Of a stretch of DNA of 64,000 bases, positions 32,301-44,494 are shown piece after piece (the stretch's first letter is position 1; every line of letters begins with the position of its first letter). Source of the stretch: Diaporthe sp. PMI_573. Its lineage: Eukaryota; Ascomycota; Sordariomycetes; Diaporthales; Diaporthaceae. The position numbers were made by a program, and so were the translations under genes. Under the pieces are notes generated by a model, which did not search any database, was not told the DNA's origin, and was given only the letters and a program-made list of their open reading frames with translations. The stretch lies in assembly GCA_021399435.1 (NCBI GenBank), contig JAJTUP010000003.1, positions 62,001 to 126,000 on the forward strand. Direction: 5' to 3'.

Positions 32301-35300
32301 AATCGCTGCCATCAGAGGCCATGATTTGAAGACTCTTCAAGGATGCCTTGCTGATGGGCGTCTAGATCTATCTGAAAGGCATCGAAACACTGACTATAAG
32401 ACTATGACCTTGTTGCATTTCGCCGTAGTCGAAGACAACCTTCCAGCAACTTCGCATTTGGCCAAGATTGGATGTGATCCGAACATCACGACAATTCGGT
32501 TTGATGAGAGATGGCTTCCAATACACCTCTGCTCTAGCATCGGTGTCTTCGAGGAACTCCTGGCGTATGGCGCTCAAGCGACGGATGTCGAGGCTCATAC
32601 AGGCAAGAACATTTGGCACCTCTATGCGACGAGTCGCGAACCCCAGACCAGTTTCTTTGGATCTGTTGCACACCGGTATCCTTTAGAGACCGCCGAAGCA
32701 CTGCTGACAAAGTCGAAAGACGGGCGGACACCGCTACAGCTTCTTCTGGGTTCCATCCACACATCATGGTCACGCGAGGAGCGTGTGGAGAGAGCCATAG
32801 AATTCATCTCAATTTGCTCAGACATTGTGGGATTCTGGTCAATTCATGAACCTTTGTTTGGAGTGGCAGCCGAGTTTGGGTCCGAAAGGATTGTCCGTCG
32901 ACTAATCCAGGCAGGGGCCATATCAGACCTGGAGCCCGGTCAAGAGACACCATTACATCGTCTCGGCATTGAGTCGACACCAGAGATGGTCCAATGCCTT
33001 AGGGAATTGTATCCAGAGGCTTTGGACATCAGATACAATGGTCAGCTCCCGCTGCAGTCTTACCTTGAAAGGTGTTGCCGCCACGAGCACCCGATAGAAG
33101 ATCCTGTGGCACAACAGCTTTTCTCCACCGAAGCTCTGAACTCGATAGATGGAAATGGAACAACGCTGTGGGGACACTACTGTCATTTCAAAGCTGGTTT
33201 CGGTGTTATATGGGCTTGGCTATTGAGAACCCAGTCTGCAATGCAGGCATACGAAAGTGCTACGGAACGAAGTGGCCTGGCCTTGATATTCTCACGCTTC
33301 ACAACGATGAACAGAACCAAAGAATTGGAATCTCTGGTTCCTTCCAATGTGCTGGCCCAGGCGATCGAGGCTTCGAGCTACTGGGAATCAACAAAAAACG
33401 AGCCAAGGGTGCTGCGATTTCTGCAGTTTGCGATCATAAATCAATGCTATCAATTGATTGATGTGCTCCTTGAGCATGGTGTGAATGTCTCAGAGGAAGT
33501 GGACCGTTACAGCTCAGTCCAAATTGCCTGTCGGTCGCCGCTGGCAGTATCGCTCTGCTCGGCCGCACAAGGACGGGAAATACTTCACAAGATGCTGGAC
33601 CTCACCAATCTGACGCACCTCAATGACCACGACAGAGACGGACTGACCATTCTCCATCGCCTCGCTACTACGGACCCAAATGGCCGGCAACTGCACTGGT
33701 TGATCAGACGCCTGTTGGATAAGGGGGCGGATATCAACAAGATAGATCGATACAGATGGTCTTATACTCCTATCACATACCATATTATGAAAGGATCGTT
33801 TGATGGTGCTGAGTTTCTGCTCCAGATGGGGGCTGACCCCGGAGCTGCGAATGAAACCCGCTATAATGCTGTGATGCAAGCATCAAGTCAAGGCTCTCGA
33901 CAGTTCTTGGACATGTTTCTCGAAATTTCGAACAACCAGGGATTACCTATAGACTGGGGAAGAACTGGTGACACAAATTTGAGAACGAAGGATGGCCGCA
34001 CAAAGTCTCTGTCTGGAATCAATGCGCTACACATAGTGTGCTGGATTGGCCACGAGAAATGTGAATCATTCTTTTTCGAGAACAACCTCATTAATGACCT
34101 GGACGCGGCTTCCCATGAAGGCTGGACCGCAATGCACATCTGCGCCATGCGCGGACAATCACGCACGATAGAGTATCTCAGCTCCAAAGGCTGCAAAGTT
34201 ATGCCGCAAACCGTGGACGGGGAAACACCGTTGCACCTTTCTGTGCAGGAAAGAAAGTATGACGCCTGCAGAACGCTAATTCGACTCGGCGCCCAAGATA
34301 TCCCCGACTTCACAGGAATCACTCCGACAATGTATGCCTCCAATAGCAACGACAAAGTCATGATTGAGCTGCTTAGCGACATGCTCTCGTCGGAGAATGC
34401 AATCCCGCTGCAATTGGATGGCTGGTTACCTCACAAGGCCCCCAAGGCTCTCATTGGCGCGATGAGAAAGGCTATGAAATCCGACGACATCGAAGAATGC
34501 AAAAGGCTATACGCAATCGGCTGCCCGATTGATGTCAGTATCGGGAACAGTTCGCCCCTGGCCCTGGCACTGCACAATGGGCATCTCGACATTGCGGAGT
34601 GGCTGCTGGATAACGGCACAAATACTACTACGTGTGCGTGCCAAATGGATGATTATCGTGATGATGGCATACCGTGCCTCAATGTCATCGAAGTTTGTCT
34701 TGGCCACTCAGAACTAAACAAGCTTCTGGCAAAGCTCGTTGATCACTGCATACACGACGGCTCAGGCTGGCCTCTTGTTGACAATCCTGGCCTCTCGAGT
34801 GCGATTCAGAAAGACAACACCGAAGGACTTTCAATGCTGTTGAGACTCTTGCAAGAAAAGTCTGAGGATATAAGGTATTAAGAAAACCCATATCAATGAC
34901 CTCCATTAATGCAATTATCGATTTCACTCAAGACTAACTTTTCTTCTAGCGCTGCCGCGAACATACCACAGGCTGAGGTCCTGCACACTATAGTCAACCA
35001 AGAGATTGAACTAGATGATTACGGATGGCGCGGAACAGCGCTGCATTCCGCAGCAAAGGAGAGTAACGTGAAAGCTGCGCGGATTCTCCTGAAAAACGGC
35101 GCCCTCATCGATAAACCCGATGCTGAGGGTCGAACTGCGCTATGGTCGTGCGTGGGCCGGGAGATGTCTACGATGCTCGTCCGGCATGGAGCCTCTCTTG
35201 TCGATCACTTTGGTTGGAACATTCTCAAAACCTTTGACTGGGACATCGACGTCTTCAGGGACCTGGACTTCTCATACTCGGACACGACTACAGTAGAGAA

Positions 35301-35841
35301 CCCGTCGTACAATGACTCGGGGTGGTTGCGCACAATATATGACACAAGAGGAAGCATCGATTGCAAAGAGATCAACATGTCCCTGAGCCATCTCACATCT
35401 ATTCTCAGAGCTGGTATCGATATGAACCAGGACTTGGGATCGGGAAGGTCACTAATGCACCTCGCAATCGTTGACGAGGCCTCCTCGACTTTCATCCTGA
35501 ACACCAACTTGAGTTTGGAAATCACAACACCGTTTCCATGGCACCTTGAATTTTGGTCTAAACCAGCATTCATGACTTCAATGTTTAGGCATTTTCGGAG
35601 GAAACTTACGAAAGAGGACTTGGCCAGAATCGCCCATCTTCAGCCAGCTCGGGGATTGAGTCCTCTGTGCCACGCATCTGCGAATGGAAATATCGATATG
35701 ATTCGCAACTGCCTATCTTTGGGGGCAGATGTCGACTTTGAAGGCAGCCCTCACGGCTCTGCTGTTGTCGTCGCAAGTGCGTGTGGGTATATAGAGGCAG
35801 TACGGATCTTGACTCGGGCGGGAGCGAGTCTTTCGTACATA

Positions 35842-35911
35842 AGTCAAGCGACCCCCCTTCCGCCTACCCCCCGCTTCCGCCCACATTTTCCACCAAAACA
35901 CTCACTTTTTA
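35842..35911 (+). repeat. Left terminal inverted repeat of the 930-bp element
   Basis: Begins AGTCAAGCGACCCC and matches the reverse complement of 36702-36771. Matches are perfect over the first 52 bp, then show a few differences. Confidence 0.9.
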
Positions 35912-36701
35912 AAATATAATATCGCTACCAGTTTAATTATAGCAGTATTTAAATTAAATATACGTATAGCTTATTAAATAAATATACTTAAAAAAATATT
36001 TTACCGTGGAAATTAAAATTCTAATACTACTATATAGGTCTTTAAAGTTAAAGAAGAAGATTTACATAGAATTCCTTAGTAATAGAAAATCTTAAGTTTC
36101 GTTATTCTATAACTAGTTAAATTTAGGTAAATATTTTTTTAATATTTAATAAAGTCTATTAAAAGTTATATTAGAAGTATATATCTATAAGTCATTTATA
36201 TAGTAAAATATATTAAAGTTTAAGTTTTTCTAAGAAATATTTCTTAGAGAAAATATACTTTTAGATATAAAATATTAATAAAAATATTTATAGTTATAAG
36301 GATATAGGTTTCTAAGTATAGTTTATATGGAGATTCTAAAAAAATTATTATCTGAAATTCTACTAAATTATTTACAAAAGTAGTATAATTTATAGCTATT
36401 ATTATTGTTTTTCTTTTTAATATTTCTATATGAAGCTAATAGTAAGATTTTATATTATATTTTTATAGACTTATATCTATATCTTAAATATCTAAATTTA
36501 AAACTGTATATTCTAATCTCTTATAATAATAAAGATATAGGTCTTAATATATATAGAGTTTAAGGATATACAATCTAATGTATAGCCATATAGAAAGTAG
36601 ATAGGATATTGAAAATTTATATGTAGATTAATATTGAATGGTTATATGAGTATATTTAATCTTAGAAGTATATACCTTAAAGTCGTGGAGATATAAGTGT
36701 C

Positions 36702-36771
36702 TAAAAAGTGGATGTTTTTGTGGAAAATGTGGGCGGAAGCGGGGGGTAGGCGGAAGGGGGGTCGCTTGACT
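36702..36771 (-). repeat. Right terminal inverted repeat of the 930-bp element
   Basis: Reverse complement of the left repeat, followed by the TA duplication and then the resumed NACHT-ankyrin coding frame. Confidence 0.9.
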
Positions 36772-37076
36772 TAGGACAAAAGGGTCACAAAGGTGTCTTC
36801 ACTTTCTGTCGATCGAAAGTCGTAAGGCGGTGGCTACTAGTTGATCGCTTCACGGAACAACGAATGATCAACATGAGACCGCACTGGGGAGATGATGAAA
36901 GGGTGCGTCCCTGGGCTGGAACGGCAGTGGCGGGATTGAAGCTCGTTGGCAAGCGAGCAATGTGCTACTACGAGACACGGATAGATTATGCTGGAAGATT
37001 GGCAAAGATGCGAAAGAAGTGGCGCGGGAAGGTGATACCGCCAATTTGTCTGGACGGGATTGTATATGGATCGTAA

Positions 37077-37955
37077 GTATGGACTACGAGTATGGCCGCT
37101 TGAACTCCTCTACTAAGTTGGAATACAGTGGTTAGGGGTTATCGGACTTCGTGGTTGGTCCAGTCCCGCGAGCTTGAACCCTAGTAGACCTCAATTTGCT
37201 TTTCACTCAAACCCAGGGATGGATCGTAAGTATAGGCTGCATGAGTACCTAGGTACTAGTCTCAGTTTTACTCTCAATTGCCAAGAAAAGACATGGGGGA
37301 TTCAAGTAAGCGCTCGGTTCATCAAAGCGACCTTGTTGGTGGCAGCTTGAGTATGTGAGGCGCTTTGTACGCCCAATTGAAAACGCGCAAAAACACAGGG
37401 AAGGCTCGTTATGAGTGTAGCAGTGGACCAACATCACGGGGTCTTATGGTTGATTCACACCAATACGAACCTCGGTCCCCCGAGACGAGCTGCTTGACCC
37501 TCCGCTGAATTCAGGGATCTTTGCCCGGCCTTTGATGAGCAGGTGAGGCAATGGAGCTCACAATATTGTGAAGATCGCAAAATATAGTCGGCGAACTGGT
37601 ATCTCTCACATGCCAACACTGGCTCGGCTTGTGAACATTAAAGTCCAAGGATTCAGAGATATGGCGGAGGTGAGGAGGCGGGCACACAGGGGAGGAAGGG
37701 TGCAGGTGGGGTCAGGCGTGAGACTAGAGGGAGTGAGCGAAGGAATCGAAAAGAACGGCTGAGATCGTCCCTTTTGAGCATGGCGTCCCGGCGAGCTTGT
37801 GACCACCCAAATAAATACCTTATCAAACCCCCCTTGCGCATTCTTGACTCGTCACGCCTGGAATTCTTCACCCTCGAGCTGATTCGCACAATACGCGCGT
37901 CACCCTTTCACGTTCCTCACTCGGCTTCCCCAAGCCGTCTCCTTTCTGCCGCATC
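37077..37955. other. Intergenic region
   Basis: Spacer between the true end of the NACHT-ankyrin gene and the MFS transporter. The 13-mer GGATCGTAAGTAT occurs near 37068 and again near 37203. No coding frame is supported. Confidence 0.5.
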
Positions 37956-40009
37956 ATGCTCAACTTTCGAAGAAAGAAGTCGGCCGAATCCGAGGCCTCG
38001 GCCCAGCAGGACGCGGTCGCCGTCGACGCGCCCCGCCAGCCGTTCCGGAAGGCAATCGTGCCCGTCATCGCCTGCGGCGCCGGGTTGTTCTCGGACGGAT
38101 ACATCAACAACGTGAGCGCTCCCACCTTCGCGGTCCGGTCTGGCCTCGAATGCCCGCGCCGGACTACTTGGCTTGCCTTCGCCAAGGGTTGGGCTGTCCG
38201 GGGATTAAAAGCTTGGTTTTGCTAACCCGCGCGGCCGCCTTGGCCGCCGGTCTAGGTCATCGGTTCCGTCTCCACCGTGCTTAGCTTGCAGTATGGCGAC
38301 GTGTACAAGGAGTCAAATGCCAAGAAGTATGTGAGCGACATTGCCTTTGCCGGTACTGTCGTGGGAATGCTGGCGTTTGGCTGGCTCGCGGACCACTGGT
38401 CGCGCACCAACTCGCTGCTCGTGTCGACCATCATCTTGATGGTGTTTACCGCCCTCGCTGCTGGGTCTTACTACAGGGGTGACACGATTGGCATGTTCAA
38501 CATCTTGACCGCGTGGCGTTTCTTCGTGAGTTCCACACCCGGCCCGACAGTCTTCCTTTTGTCGCTATGATATTGTCCTTCATTAACGTCATCTCATCTT
38601 CGAAGGTCGGCATCGGCATCGGAGGCGAGTACCCCGCAGGCAGCGTCGGCGCAGCTGAGTCCACTGGCGAGCTCAAGTCGGGTTCACGAAATCTGTGGTT
38701 TATCATGTTCACCAACACCATGATTGACTGGGTAAGGAAGTCACTGATCTCGTCATTTTCCAACCCCAAGTGACTCTTTTAGGCTGACTGATAAAATAGG
38801 GATTCGTAATTGGCGGTTTGTTCACCTTCCGTCCCTCTTGAGTGCCGTGACAGTATAAGTTTAACACCCAATAGCTTTTGTACCATACGTAGTTGCCGCC
38901 GCCTGCCAGAACGGCCATTACAGTACCGTTTGGCGCACCAGCCTTGGGATCGGCGTGGTGTTCCCCATCTTTCTCTTCGTCCTACGTCTCTTCATCAAGG
39001 AGCCCGAAGCCTCCACCAAGAACTCGATGCGCTATGCCAAGACACCCTACCTGCTGTCATTCAAGATGTATGGCTGGCGCCTTTTCATTGTCAGCTTGAT
39101 CTGGTTCATCTACGACGTGAGTCCGGCTCAACCGTGTTTTCAGTGACAGTGAACCTAATGCGTAATGCTTAGTTCTCGACCTACTCGTTCGGGATATACT
39201 CGCCCACCATCCTCAGCAACATCTACGGTGACACAGCCCCAATGACCACAGTCTTTGGCTGGAACACGGTCATCAACCTGTTCTATATCCCCGGAACCAT
39301 GCTCGGTGCCCCGGCCTCCGACTGGCTGGGCCCGCGGTACGCGCTGGCCATTGGCGTCTTCCTCCAGGCTATCGTCGGCTTCATCATGGCTGGTAACTAC
39401 TTGAGCCTCTCTCAGCCCGGAATGGTCGGCGCATTCGTCGTAGTTTATGGAATCTTTCTCGCGCTGGGCGAATTCGGCCCCGGGAATAACATCGGTCTGC
39501 TGGCGGCCAAGACCTGCGCTACCGGCATCCGCGGTGAGTGACGCCCTCCAAGCAACGAGCTTCACCTAGTGTCGTACGCTGACCAGTTTACAAGGCAAAT
39601 ACTACGGCATCGCCGCCGCCATCGGTAAAATTGGCGCATTTGTTGGCACTTGGGGTAGGTCAACTCACAATTCTTTGGATTGAGGGACTCCTGTTAATCT
39701 CGTCTCTCAGTCTTCCCATATATCCAAGCAGCCGGTGGTGATAACGAGGTTGCCACGGCCCAGTACCCTTTCTGGGTCTCCTCGTCGCTGTGTGTATTGT
39801 CTGCGGGCCTCGTCCTGTTCTGCCTGCCGGAAATCGGCCAGGACACAATCCAGATCGAGGATGCACGCTACCGGGCTTACTTGGAGGCGAACGGTTACGA
39901 TACCCGCCAGCTTGGTATGAAGAGGGGCGACATTATTGAGAGCACTGATGCCGAGATCCCAACAGAAGGCCTTTTTGAGACTGCGAAGGGTGAGAAGACT
40001 GCAGCTTGA
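37956..40009 (+). CDS. MFS transporter, Git1-like glycerophosphodiester/phosphate:H+ symporter family, 509 aa
   Basis: Eight exons: 37956-38111, 38256-38525, 38606-38731, 38800-38815, 38875-39116, 39173-39533, 39595-39654 and 39711-40009. One micro-exon is 16 nt. The exons sum to 510 codons. The protein has about twelve membrane helices. Helix 1 ends GAGLFSDGYINN followed by VIGSVSTVL. The signature loop FGWLADHWSRT (MFS motif A-like) and GIGIGGEYPAGSV in helix 4 are those of the phosphate/organophosphate symporter branch. Later helices contain FSTYSFGIYSPTI and RGKYYGIAAAIGKIGAFVGTW, close to fungal Git1-type permeases for glycerophosphoinositol or glycerophosphocholine. It should act at the plasma membrane with H+. 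Exact substrate is not deducible; inorganic phosphate is the main alternative. Confidence 0.87.
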
Positions 40010-40165
40010 GGTCGAGGTTCATATGGAGATGAGATAATATGCTGTAGGCGACCTTGTGACGAGAAGTCTCTTAACAACGATGGCACCATAGGCCGAAGGA
40101 AGATTCAGGGAAAGACAGGTGGCCCTGATCAAGTAAACTACTTCTAACATATTCAATATCAATAA

Positions 40166-41968
40166 TTAATCCCTGCACCGACGCACCACCCACGAGGCCA
40201 TTTTCTCTAGGGTACTAGGATATTTACTTCCATCATCTTCAAGTCTGTTGGTGACCAGATCCATGGTGGCAAGGTCTACCTTCTTTGTCTTGGCATATAC
40301 CTTGTAGCTAATAATGTTTACCAAGTAGATTGCAATGCCGATGTACGAAGTCATGAAAGTCGAAACAGTGAATTTAGGGATGAAGGCATTGTATCCTAGG
40401 CCACAACGTTAGTTCAATTCGTCAAAATCTGGTGAGGTGCGGCCTACCGTTAAAGAAAATAACGAGGACCGTGATGGCTAGAGCCAAATAAGACCCATAC
40501 GGTTGGAGAGGTCCCCGATACGGCATCAAGCTTCTGGGAATTCCCTGCGCCTTCATGCCCCTCGTGAAGTTGATGTAGCTGACGAGGATGCTGACCCAGT
40601 TCAGGGTACCGAACACAGTAACCAGACTGACAAGGTAGGTAAAGACTTGAGAAGAGTTCTTGGCGGCGTTCATGTACGCCAGCGCTGCAAAAATGCCAGT
40701 GAAAGCCACTCCGTAGAGTGGAACCCCTTTCTCCGAGGTCCATGTGAATATCCTCGGCGCTTGACCATCCCGAGCCAATCCAAAAAGAGTGCGTGACCCA
40801 ATATAGATGTCAGAATTAGCCGCGCTGATAACAAAGATCAACAGGCAACCGTTAACAACATGGGGGAAGACGGGAATATTAGCGAGCTGCACCGCTATGA
40901 CGAAAGGGCTCGCCGCGGCGCCCGTGCTCTTCTTGGTGCCCCCGATGAGAAGATCGTTGGTGTGCGGCACAGACATGCCCAGCACCAACGCGCCAAGGAC
41001 ATAGAAAAAGACGATACGCCACAGGGTCTGGCGGACGGCCACGCGGATCGTCTTGCGCGGGTTCGGGGCCTCGCCAAATGCCACGCCCACCACCTCCGTG
41101 CCGGTGTATGCGAAGCAGGCCTGCACCATGGCGGCCCAGAACCCGAGCAGACGGCCGGTTGGCCCGTCGACGAGGTATTCGCCAAAGGCACCGGGGTCGT
41201 GCCAGTATTTGAAGCCGATCACTTCGCCTGAGGGTTGGCCGCCCACCGAGATGATGAAACATGTCAGGATGAGCGTGACGATAACGAGGAGTTTGACGGT
41301 GGACATCCAGAACTCCGCCTCGCCGAAGAAGGATACGTGAAGGACCTGCTGGTGGTTAGTGTAGGTGGACCAAGGAGGTTCTGGAAACTGTGCGACTGAC
41401 ATTGACAGCGATAATTGCAATGGTAAAGGTTGTCACGAATATAGCCACGTTGAGGTCAGGGCGCCAGTATTGTATGATGATGCCGGCGGCTGTGAGGTTG
41501 TTGGGGAGGACAATCGCGTATTTGAGAAAGTAGTTCCAACCTGTGGCATATCTTGGTATGTTTAGTCAAGTTTTCTGGTCCGAGATTGTCGTAAACTTAC
41601 CCCAAAGCTGGATCAACAAATCGAGTTGCATATCCGGCAAAGCCCTTGTCCGACGGGAGCATCGTTGCCATCTCTCCAACCGCTGTCATGATGAAGAATA
41701 CCACGGCGCCTATGACGGAATATGCGATCAGAAGGCTTGCAGGGCCGCCCCTCACCAAGCCTGTACCAGAGCCTATAATGAGTCCAGTCCCAATGGCGCC
41801 AGCAACGGCAATCATGGATACGTGGCGTTCCTTGAACTCTCGCTTCAGTTTGTCCGTCTCTTCGCAAGTCCCAGCGACGTTGGAAGCCACGGCTTGCAGT
41901 GCGGAGGGATCAGCTCCGGTGTCATCGGCAGTCTTGCCGTACTTGCTGATTTCGTCGCTCATCTTCAA
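40166..41968 (-). CDS. Amino-acid permease (YAT/APC family), 548 aa
   Basis: Four exons: 41601-41968, 41401-41551, 40448-41345 and 40166-40395. Introns are 49, 55 and 52 bp and the frame sums to 549 codons. Met3 (41962) is an alternative start. A cytosolic N-terminus is followed by the first helix with ERHVSMIAVAGAIGTGLIIGSG, the family's substrate-binding signature. Next come GEMATMLPSDKGFAGYATRFVDPALG, GWNYFLKYAIVLPNNLTAA and the helix-6 region ACFAYTGTEVVGVAFGE. About twelve membrane helices are predicted. It is a plasma-membrane H+-coupled amino-acid importer; the side-chain range is not evident. It diverges from an aminotransferase gene across a 984-bp region with several GATA-factor-type sites, suggesting joint nitrogen control. 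Confidence 0.9.
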
Positions 41969-42952
41969 ATGGAGTCAAAGGCTAACAACGACCTGTGGTT
42001 GCTTGAAGAGTTGGAAAGGAAGAATATCGCTTCTACTTCCAGGCCGAACGCCAGTTCTTATACTTCATCCCAGAAGTGATAGGGAGAAAGACGGCGCCAT
42101 TTCCCCGGCATCCGCTTCCTGGTATTCAGACAGAACCCAAAGTATGCCTGAACAGATACAGCGACTAAGTCACTAAACTAACCCTTCTATCTCCTGGAGT
42201 ATGTTTCCACAGGGATATTCAAAATGATATCTTTCGTATCTTTTCCGATAGTGTTCTTGGGACTCCCAAGTCCCTTCTGGCCTACCCTGGTAGCCAGAGT
42301 GACTTGACAGGGGAGATTCAACAATTAGCCTTCGATTCTCCATAGTGCGGTGGAAACATATGATCAGACGGAATCCGGGGAAGCCAAAAGTTCAAGAGTG
42401 GAAAGATAGACCACGAGACTGACTTGTACGTAAGACTCTGGCGCGGAGCAAGGTACTGTCAATATGCGGGGACAGGGGTCTCTTATCGTCGTGATCCACT
42501 AATGGAGGTCGAAGTCCGTCTCCCAGTACAGCACTTCACAGCCTCCTCTGGGCTAACCTTGTAAACACCACGTCAGATGATTTCATGTTATCTAAGAATA
42601 TAAGTTTCAGGATCGGTCATCGATCGCCTAGCTGCAGGTCCTTGCCGCTGCTAATGAAATGGGGCAACGTGCGTCTCTGTGGGACTAGAGACGGACTTTA
42701 GCCTCCATGCCCTACATGCGCACCTAGATCCGCAGCCGGGAGGATGTTCTCAAATGCCATGGCATAATGTCGGAAAACCGGCGATACGCCGAGGTAATCG
42801 AGGATGGACTAACATATTTGCGCCGATCTAGGAGCTTCTCTCAAGGATAAAAGGTGGCAGGGCCACATAGGACAACAAGACTCGCGCCGCAAAGTTTGAG
42901 TCAAAGCATCCAATATACCTCTACCTCTTTAACCCCTCCCAGCATACTCAAC
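41969..42952. promoter_or_regulatory. Divergent promoter region with GATA-factor-type sites
   Basis: It separates the starts of the permease (minus) and the aminotransferase (plus). HGATAR sites, the core of AreA/NIT2-type nitrogen regulators, occur at 42077 (TGATAG), 42187 (CTATCT), 42246 (CGATAG), 42404 (AGATAG), 42483 (TTATCG) and 42598 (TTATCT). That is about twice the number expected by chance in this length. Binding is not shown by sequence alone. Confidence 0.45.
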
Positions 42953-44221
42953 ATGTCACCAAGTGCCATTCAAGACACCGTGGATGATGTCCAGCCTCTG
43001 ACCAAGACGGCCGCTCAACCTCCCTTAGAAGCCGACTTCTCCACATTCCGGTCACTGGTCCCTCTTGTAGCTGACGACAAGCTCACCTACCTCAATGCCT
43101 CCTACCAACCACCCTCCAACCTAGTCATCCACGCAGCCATCACAAAATTTGCCTCGGATGGGCTCCACAACCCCCACCCCAAGCCCCAGTGGCAAAGCGA
43201 CGTTGAGGAGACACGCGCCCTGGTGGGACGGTACATCAACGCCGACCCATCCTCTATAGCCTTCACCCGTGACACAACAGAGGGCCTAGGATACTTCATC
43301 CGGTCCCTCAAGGTCGAGCCGGGCGACAACGTGGTCGTTCTGGACACGGAGCACCCGAACCACGTGTACGGGTGGATGACGCTGCGCAACCTCGGCGTCG
43401 AGGTCAGACAGGTGCCCACCATTCCACAGGCCCAGAGCACAGGCAACGTGACCGCCGCAACCGCAGACATTTTTGCGCCGTACGTTGATGATCGCACCCG
43501 TGCCATCGGCCTCAGCTCCGTCATGTTCCACAGCGGGCAGTGGAACGACGTCGCCGGCATCTGCAGGGCGTTCAGGCCCCGCGGCATCCACGTCTTGGCG
43601 GACCTGACGCAGCAGGTCGGCTTTGCGGAGGTGGATGTGGCGGCCATTGGGGTGTCGGCGGCGGCCTTCAGTCTGCACAAGGGTCTTAACTGCCCCACGG
43701 GGTTTGCGGTTCTGTATGTGGACCCGGAGTATACCGCAAGGAGCGATCCCAGACCCGCGATTGCTGGCTACGGCGCCGTGAGCAATGTCCGGACTGACCT
43801 GCTGGTCCCATCCGAGGAGGTCGTGTATCACCCGACGGCGCGGCGGTTTGAGCACCTGAACCTCAGCTTGGTCAGCGCAGCCGCTGCGAAGGCGTTCTTG
43901 ACCCTCTACCTGGATTCCATGGTGCCGAGGCGTGTGCAGGAACACCTTTATCGTCTTGGCGATACCTTGAGGGAAGAGTGCAGCGCTCTTGGTGTGAAGA
44001 TTGTTGGGCCTGCGACTCGAAAGGAGCATGCACCTCATTTGTACATCCTCGATTTGCATGACCCGAGATGGATGGGCTTGTTGAAAGAAAGTGGTGTCTT
44101 TGTCACGCCGTATCGGTTGGGCATCAGGGTGTCGTTTGGATTCTATAATAACACTTCAGACGTGAAGAAGCTTGCAGCTGTTCTTAGGGCTGGGGTTGAT
44201 CGAGGTCTCCCTCTGCCATAG
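42953..44221 (+). CDS. Class V PLP-dependent aminotransferase, 422 aa
   Basis: An intronless frame. The start at 42953 (ACATGTCACC) was preferred to an upstream in-frame ATG at 42854 because the extra 33 residues look like untranslated leader. Fold type I class V (isopenicillin-N epimerase/cysteine desulfurase-like). Key segments are FTRDTTEGLGYFI (phosphate-binding region), VVVLDTEHPNHVYGW, HVLADLTQQVGF (Asp contacting the pyridine N) and AAAFSLHKGLNCPTGFAVLY with the Schiff-base Lys. The C-terminal small domain ends RLGIRVSFGFYNNTSDVKKL, a conserved Arg-containing block. Length fits the family and there is no targeting signal. The reaction could be transamination, desulfuration, C-S cleavage or racemisation; the substrate is unknown. 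The divergent permease suggests it acts on an imported amino acid. Confidence 0.87.
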   Translation: MSPSAIQDTVDDVQPLTKTAAQPPLEADFSTFRSLVPLVADDKLTYLNASYQPPSNLVIHAAITKFASDGLHNPHPKPQWQSDVEETRALVGRYINADPSSIAFTRDTTEGLGYFIRSLKVEPGDNVVVLDTEHPNHVYGWMTLRNLGVEVRQVPTIPQAQSTGNVTAATADIFAPYVDDRTRAIGLSSVMFHSGQWNDVAGICRAFRPRGIHVLADLTQQVGFAEVDVAAIGVSAAAFSLHKGLNCPTGFAVLYVDPEYTARSDPRPAIAGYGAVSNVRTDLLVPSEEVVYHPTARRFEHLNLSLVSAAAAKAFLTLYLDSMVPRRVQEHLYRLGDTLREECSALGVKIVGPATRKEHAPHLYILDLHDPRWMGLLKESGVFVTPYRLGIRVSFGFYNNTSDVKKLAAVLRAGVDRGLPLP

Positions 44222-44494
44222 ATTGGATCATTTGCATATATACCTGTCATTTTCGCAGGAATAAAACAAAGAGCATTTTGTCGCGTGCTTCATAAAACCT
44301 TCTTGAACATGACATGAAAGTATCCACTGTTATTCGGGAGATGTGGATGAGAAGATTCCAATGTCCCAAACGAGTTCACCAGGGTTTGTACATATGCGGT
44401 TTGCGGCTTGGTTTGGGTACTGATCAGAACATCAGCAAGACTCAACAAGACACATTTTCAACAAAATCTTACCTTTCACTGGACGAAGATTTGC

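Larger units (their letters stand above)
35842..36771. mobile_element. 930-bp non-autonomous TIR element (MITE-like) inserted in NACHT-ankyrin gene
   Basis: Bounded by about 70-bp terminal inverted repeats, the outer 52 bp identical. It is flanked by TA at 35840-35841 and 36772-36773. The ends are GC-rich with C-runs, while the inside (about 790 bp) is extremely AT-rich and has no ORF. TA duplication and long terminal repeats fit a Tc1-mariner/pogo-superfamily derivative. The termini differ from those of the 14.7-kb pogo-type element, so the two are not the same family. Confidence 0.9.
29355..37076 (+). pseudogene. STAND-type NACHT-ankyrin protein (NLR-like), disrupted by a 930-bp element
   Basis: Fungal NLR-like signalling protein, probably in non-self recognition or cell-death control. 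Start ATG 29355 (MADPLSLAASLAGLVSLADT) gives the N-terminal domain usual for fungal STAND proteins. The NTPase follows with Walker A GIPGGGKT (residues 237-244) and Walker B LIVVDGIDE (340-348). Introns at 30677-30848 and 34875-34949 lead into about 1,500 residues of winged-helix-like region and degenerate ankyrin repeats, e.g. GRTALWSCV and TPLHLSVQERKYDACRTLI. In this copy the frame runs into a terminal inverted repeat and stops at 35919. Removing 35842-36771 plus one TA copy restores an open frame to 37076. The exons then total 2,180 codons plus stop. The regained tail (VVRRWLLVDRFTEQR, then a basic helix) matches typical ends of this family. The allele encodes a protein shortened by roughly 100 residues, with a short foreign end. 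Confidence 0.88.

Noticed and set aside
39155..39565. 136-codon antisense ORF
   Set aside because: It is the mirror of conserved MFS transporter exons and has the charged composition of a shadow frame.
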